A DNA stretch of 64,000 bases, from positions 1,550,001 through 1,614,000 of the forward strand of contig CAVTUH010000001.1 in assembly GCA_963737835.1 (NCBI GenBank). Reading direction: 5' to 3'. Shown here piece after piece: positions 60,390 through 64,000 of the stretch; the first letter of the stretch is position 1, and each line of letters opens with the position of its first letter. Below the pieces are notes generated by a model that was not told the origin of the DNA, ran no database searches, and worked only from the letters and a program-made list of their open reading frames with translations. Origin of the DNA: Palsa-1248 sp963737835 (GTDB lineage Bacteria > Gemmatimonadota > Gemmatimonadetes > Gemmatimonadales > Gemmatimonadaceae). The translations under genes were made by a program, and so were the position numbers.

Positions 60390-61744
60390 CAAAGCCCGAA
60401 CACCTTGATCTTCTTGATCAAGGTCGCACGGGAGATCCCGAGCTCGCGCGCCGTGTGCGTGCGATTGCCGGCATGCGCGCGCAACGTCCGCTCAATGTGC
60501 GTCCGCTCGACCTCCTCCAGTGACTTCGGGACGTGATGGTCAACGGTGTTACCGGTCGCTTCCCGCACATCGCCTGGCAGATGCTGGGGGCCGATCTCAC
60601 TTTGCCCGCGGGACATGATCATCGCGCGCTCCAACACGTTGCGCAGCTCGCGGATGTTGCCCGGCCAGCCATAGCGGAGCATGCGATCCAGCGCCCCCTC
60701 GCCCACCGCTGACGGCGCCTCGGGCAGCATCGGACGCAACTCGTCGAGGATGCGGGCGACGAGCTCGAGGAGATCCTCACGCGACCGCGCCCGCAAGGGT
60801 GGCAAGTAGACCGGCATCACGTTGAGCCGGTAGTAGAGGTCTTCGCGGAACGTGCCGGCCGTGACCTCGTTCACCAGGTCTTTGCTCGTGGCGGCGATGA
60901 GCCGCGTGTTGGCCATGACTTCCAGAGTGCCACCAACGCGGCGAAACGACTTCCCCTCGAGAATCCGCAAGAGCTTGGGCTGGAGGTGCGACGCCAGGTC
61001 GGCCACCTCGTCGAGAAACAGGGTGCCGCCGTCGGCGACTTCGAAGAGCCCCGGTTTGAACTCGCGGTGCGGGGTTGACCCATTCTCCTCGGCACCGCTG
61101 CGGTCTTGTCCGAACAGCTCGACATCGAGTGAAGTGGCGCTCAGTGCGGCACAGTTCACCTCGACGAACGGGTGCGGTGCCCGGGGACTGCGAGCGTGGA
61201 TCAACTCCGCCACACGCCCCTTGCCCGAGCCACTTTCTCCGATCAGCAACACGGTGGTCCGATCGCTCGCGGCCACCATGTCGATCTGCGCGGCGAGCTC
61301 CTGCATCGGACGCGACACCCCGAGCGTGAGCTCGGCACTCGATGTGCCATGCCGCGACGTGAGATACCGATTCATCTGCCGCAGCCGCGCCTTCTCGAAG
61401 GCGCGCTCGGCGACGGCACCGAGGTGGGCGAGGTCGACCGGCTTCGTCAGAAAGTTTTCGGCGCCGTTCTGCATCGCTTGCACGGCAAGCGCCACGTCGC
61501 CGTAGCCAGTCACCATGATGACGACGGGATTCGCATCGCGGATGTGCGCAAGCACGTCGAACCCGGTCATGTCGGGCAACCGGACGTCGAGCAGCACGAT
61601 GTCGGGCCGCGCCCGCTCGAACGTGGCGATCCCTTCCGCGCCGCTGTGGGCAGCCGTGACTACATGACCACCCGAGCGCTCGAAGAATGTCCCGAGTGCC
61701 TGGGTGATCGACGGCTCGTCGTCGACGATGAGTACTGAGGCCAT
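60389..61744 (-). CDS. NtrC-family response regulator lacking the GAFTGA loop
   Basis: A 451-residue protein. The receiver domain (VLIVDDEPSITQALGTFF, phospho-Asp 53, Lys 101) is followed by an AAA+ domain with Walker A GESGSGKG (169-176), Walker B GGTLFLDE (239-246) and arginine fingers in REDLYYRLNVMP. A Fis-type helix-turn-helix ends it (NRTHTARELGISRATLIKKI). Where sigma-54 activators carry GAFTGA after ELFG, this protein has ELFGQDRSGAEENGSTPHRE, so contact with sigma-54 is doubtful. It may regulate sigma-70-type promoters. No histidine kinase is adjacent. Confidence 0.88.
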   Translation of the reverse strand: MASVLIVDDEPSITQALGTFFERSGGHVVTAAHSGAEGIATFERARPDIVLLDVRLPDMTGFDVLAHIRDANPVVIMVTGYGDVALAVQAMQNGAENFLTKPVDLAHLGAVAERAFEKARLRQMNRYLTSRHGTSSAELTLGVSRPMQELAAQIDMVAASDRTTVLLIGESGSGKGRVAELIHARSPRAPHPFVEVNCAALSATSLDVELFGQDRSGAEENGSTPHREFKPGLFEVADGGTLFLDEVADLASHLQPKLLRILEGKSFRRVGGTLEVMANTRLIAATSKDLVNEVTAGTFREDLYYRLNVMPVYLPPLRARSREDLLELVARILDELRPMLPEAPSAVGEGALDRMLRYGWPGNIRELRNVLERAMIMSRGQSEIGPQHLPGDVREATGNTVDHHVPKSLEEVERTHIERTLRAHAGNRTHTARELGISRATLIKKIKVFGL

Positions 61745-61806
61745 CCGGCGCTTTCCGTGTGGTGAGTTCCGTGCTCCACCGTCTCGTGCGCCGTCAGTTC
61801 CGTACG

Positions 61807-62835
61807 CTAGACCCCCAGCGAGCGCTGGCGTGGCACGAGCAGCTGTGCAGCCAGTGGCTCGACAATCACGTCGAACGGAGTCTCTCCAAGGAGCTCACCG
61901 TCCGCCTGTACCGCCCGCGGTGGGTCTGTCTCGATCCGGAACTGACGGCCCGCACGGTACAGCATGCACGGATCCGCCTCGAAGTTCTTTTGGAGCAGCT
62001 TCCAGGCGACCCGGGCCGCGTCTCGTGCGGTCCCCGGAGAGAAGACGCACAAGTCCAGCTTCCCGTCATCCTGTCGAATTCCCGGGCCGAGCCGGATCAG
62101 ATCGTTGAGCACCGCCCCGAAGTTCGCGACCATGACCGCCGACGCGATCTGTGCGATCGGAGGGCCGCCATCGACCGAGATTCGGACCTGAAAGGTCTCC
62201 CGCCGAAGGACCGCGCGTACCCAACTCAGCACGTATGCGAGCACGCCAATCTGCCGTTTGAGAGCGGCGGACGACTCGGCGATCATGGTCGCGTCGATGC
62301 CGACACCGGCCGCAAATGCGAACCGTCGCCGCAGTCCCGGGCTGGCGCCCACGAGCACCCCCAGATCGACCCGAGCTCGCTCCCCGTCCAGGAGCATCGG
62401 CACCGCCCGGCGAACGTCCAGCGGAATCCCGAGGGTACGGGCGATCAGATTCCCCGTCCCGCCAGCCAGGATGCCCACCGGAGGGCCGCCATTCCCGGCG
62501 AGCGCGCCCACCACCTCCATCGCCGTGCCGTCGCCGCCGAGCGTGAACACGGCGTCGTAGCGCTCAGATACGGATTCGACGAGGTCGGCGCCCTGTCCGG
62601 GATGCGTCGTGAGGACGGTATCGCACCGCACCCCCGCATGCGCGAACGCGCGAAGCGCCGAGCCCTGGTACTGCGAGCCGCGCCGCGAGGCGGGGTTGAC
62701 GACGAGGAGCGCACGGGAGAAGCGCGGCTCCGAGTTGCGTCCACCTCGCGTGCGGTGTCGCGCCTTTGGTCGCGTCGCCGCCCCAATGGGCGGCGCCGTC
62801 AGCGCTCCGATGGGATCCCCCGACGCAGAGCTCAT
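61807..62835 (-). CDS. Diacylglycerol kinase-like lipid kinase (DagK/YegS family)
   Basis: A 342-residue protein. A basic leader (1-40) precedes the kinase N-domain RALLVVNPASRRGS, the nucleotide motif FTLGGDGTAMEVVGAL (GGDGT 100-104) and GGTGNLIARTLGIP. The C-terminal beta domain has GVGIDATMI, and the late motif RAVQADGELLGETPF is the conserved DGE substrate site. It phosphorylates diacylglycerol, sphingoid or similar lipids. ATG 62835 overlaps the TamB stop. Confidence 0.9.
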   Translation of the reverse strand: MSSASGDPIGALTAPPIGAATRPKARHRTRGGRNSEPRFSRALLVVNPASRRGSQYQGSALRAFAHAGVRCDTVLTTHPGQGADLVESVSERYDAVFTLGGDGTAMEVVGALAGNGGPPVGILAGGTGNLIARTLGIPLDVRRAVPMLLDGERARVDLGVLVGASPGLRRRFAFAAGVGIDATMIAESSAALKRQIGVLAYVLSWVRAVLRRETFQVRISVDGGPPIAQIASAVMVANFGAVLNDLIRLGPGIRQDDGKLDLCVFSPGTARDAARVAWKLLQKNFEADPCMLYRAGRQFRIETDPPRAVQADGELLGETPFDVIVEPLAAQLLVPRQRSLGV

Positions 62836-64000
62836 CAGAACTGCCATGAGTGGACGAGGTCGAGTCCGAACTGGCGCGGCTGTGTCACAAAGCTGCGACT
62901 GAGTGCACCCGTCGTGCAGTACAGGTCACGAGTTCCCGGTTCCGAGCTCGCATCGACGGAGAGGTTACGCGTCAGCTGGTGCTCGACGCGGACGCCGATC
63001 TGAGACGCGGTGCTGGGCGTCGTGGCGCCTGAAGCACCAAGGGCACACACGCCGAGATCGGCGCTCACAAATGTGGACTTCCCGAGCTGTTTGCCGCCAG
63101 TAATACGCGTCAATGACAGCGCCGTACCGAATCCGCCGCCCTCCTGGGTGGGGTCGGAGCCGGCGCCTGTCTGGATGTTCACGTAATCCAGGAACTGCCC
63201 AGGAATGCGGCTGCTGATTGCGGTCCCCACCGTCGGGAGAACGAATTGGGCCACCTGTGCGCCGGTATTGTTGTTGTTCCCCTGGCCCACGGTCAGCGAC
63301 TGCTGTCCCGTGACCAGATAGCTCAACAAGTCCTGCGGTGAGAGCGCGAGCAACGAGTCCGGGCTGGTGAGGACGACTTGTGGCTCGAAGAGCGTTCCAC
63401 TCAGGATGACGTTGATCCGCACATCGGGACTGAGGCTGCCAGTGGCCAATGTGGTCGCTTGGCGCACGACGTAGGTCGCCCGAATGTTCACGTCAGCGTT
63501 GTTGTCGGCGTTGCCGCGGAACCGAACCGTCCCCGAATCGACCGTAAACGTGCGCTGCACTACTCCCAGGTTGAGCCGGTAGGTCCCGCGATTTGCGACG
63601 AGAGCCCCAGTCAACGCGAGCACCTTCGACGAGTCCCGTTCCAATGGTGCGGTCGTGACGACCAGCGGCTGGTCCCCGGTCGTGAGGTTGATGCTGGCTT
63701 CCGCGGAGCGGAGCCACACATCCGATCCGAGCGCGATCTGCACGTTGTCGAACGTCAGATTCTGAAGGAGTCGCGACGGCGCAGACGGCAACAACGACCG
63801 GTTCTCATAGCGGGTCGTGTCGACTAGGTCGTACAGCTGAGGGTCCGAGAGGCTGATGATCTTCTTCTGCTGCAGGATGTCGGGAAGGAAGATCGTGCCG
63901 CGATCGACCAGCACCCCACCCGATAGTTGGGAGGCGGAAAGGCGGCCGCGCAGGTGGAGCGGATCGTTTGGTTGCGTGGACAGCAGCACGTCAGCCAGCC
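62835..64000 (-). CDS. tamB: TamB-like translocation/assembly protein, C-terminal part
   Basis: The frame stays open to the window edge, so only the last 388 or so residues are present. The sequence is beta-rich with repeating strands (TFDNVQIALGSDVWLRSAEA, GTYRLNLGVVQRTFTVDSGT, VRFRGNADNNADVNIRATY) and the DUF490 landmark LLALSPQDLLSYLVTGQQ, ending in a barrel-like VRVEHQLTRNLSVDASSEPG and a terminal WQF. TamB-type proteins bridge inner and outer membranes and move phospholipids or aid outer-membrane protein assembly. The start lies outside the window. Confidence 0.85.
   Translation of the reverse strand, partial: LADVLLSTQPNDPLHLRGRLSASQLSGGVLVDRGTIFLPDILQQKKIISLSDPQLYDLVDTTRYENRSLLPSAPSRLLQNLTFDNVQIALGSDVWLRSAEASINLTTGDQPLVVTTAPLERDSSKVLALTGALVANRGTYRLNLGVVQRTFTVDSGTVRFRGNADNNADVNIRATYVVRQATTLATGSLSPDVRINVILSGTLFEPQVVLTSPDSLLALSPQDLLSYLVTGQQSLTVGQGNNNNTGAQVAQFVLPTVGTAISSRIPGQFLDYVNIQTGAGSDPTQEGGGFGTALSLTRITGGKQLGKSTFVSADLGVCALGASGATTPSTASQIGVRVEHQLTRNLSVDASSEPGTRDLYCTTGALSRSFVTQPRQFGLDLVHSWQF

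Noticed and set aside
1..64000. tRNA, rRNA, riboswitch or replication origin
   Set aside because: No cloverleaf, rRNA segment, thi-box or other known riboswitch before thiE, or DnaA-box cluster was recognisable by eye; a covariance-model search could still find something.

Overview
The window is GC-rich (roughly two-thirds G+C), almost gap-free coding DNA from a Gram-negative bacterium. An outer membrane is implied by a TonB-dependent receptor, an LpxL-type acyltransferase, an MsbA-type exporter, TamB and Lgt. Overall gene content is most like Gemmatimonadota, but this is an inference: there is no rRNA and no search could be run. Nearly everything is chromosomal housekeeping. I found no rRNA, tRNA, CRISPR array, transposase, integrase or phage gene. 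No stretch longer than about 180 bases lacks a gene, and most gaps of 100-150 bases are occupied by repeats.

Layout. 1-2088 (minus): end of a TonB receptor, a lipoprotein and an exported protein. 2176-3580 (minus): an APC permease. 3667-7969 (plus): ctaA, ctaB (haem A synthesis) and an ABC exporter. 8007-11732: a lipoprotein, a GH18-like exported protein, an M24 peptidase and a V4R-like protein. 11941-18636 (plus): a seven-gene, mostly translationally coupled operon (DUF92, B12-binding radical SAM, FAD oxidoreductase, flavin reductase, methyltransferase, SRPBCC protein, ketosynthase) that resembles a small biosynthetic pathway. 18725-20478: aquaporin and aldo/keto reductase. 20596-26733 (minus): one operon ccmA-ccmB-ccmC-ccmD-cobA/hemD-hemC-hemB joining cytochrome c maturation to tetrapyrrole synthesis. 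26810-32388: acs, a VKOR/DsbA disulfide pair and tyrS. 32367-39323 (minus): PorX-like regulator, MsbA-like exporter, two glycosyltransferases and an LpxL-like acyltransferase. 39363-43841 (plus): a DnaB-C-domain ATPase, yebC and ruvC-ruvA-ruvB. 43874-55564 (plus): a fused queA-tgt, yajC, def, fmt, thiE-thiS-thiG, rsmB, a PASTA protein, rpe, a TlpA thioredoxin, tsaD and lgt. 55589-64000 (minus): cytochrome c/FTR1 iron permease, acpS, HAD phosphatase, a zinc ribbon, an NtrC-type regulator, a diacylglycerol-kinase-like protein and TamB.

The most unusual content is non-coding. Two families of intergenic hairpin elements occur, three copies of one and three full plus one half copy of the other. 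Both carry 7-nt direct repeats in their arms, and several supply the stop codon of the neighbouring gene. Separately, at least eight first-of-operon genes have a TANNNT box 6-9 nt before the start codon and little or no ribosome-binding site, which points to widespread leaderless transcription.

Quality warning. Seven genes (APC permease, ctaB, methyltransferase, porX-like, thiE, PASTA protein, rpe) are each broken by a single extra base that removing one base would repair. This pattern suggests uncorrected sequencing indels rather than true pseudogenes. These genes are listed over their full extent with the shift point noted.
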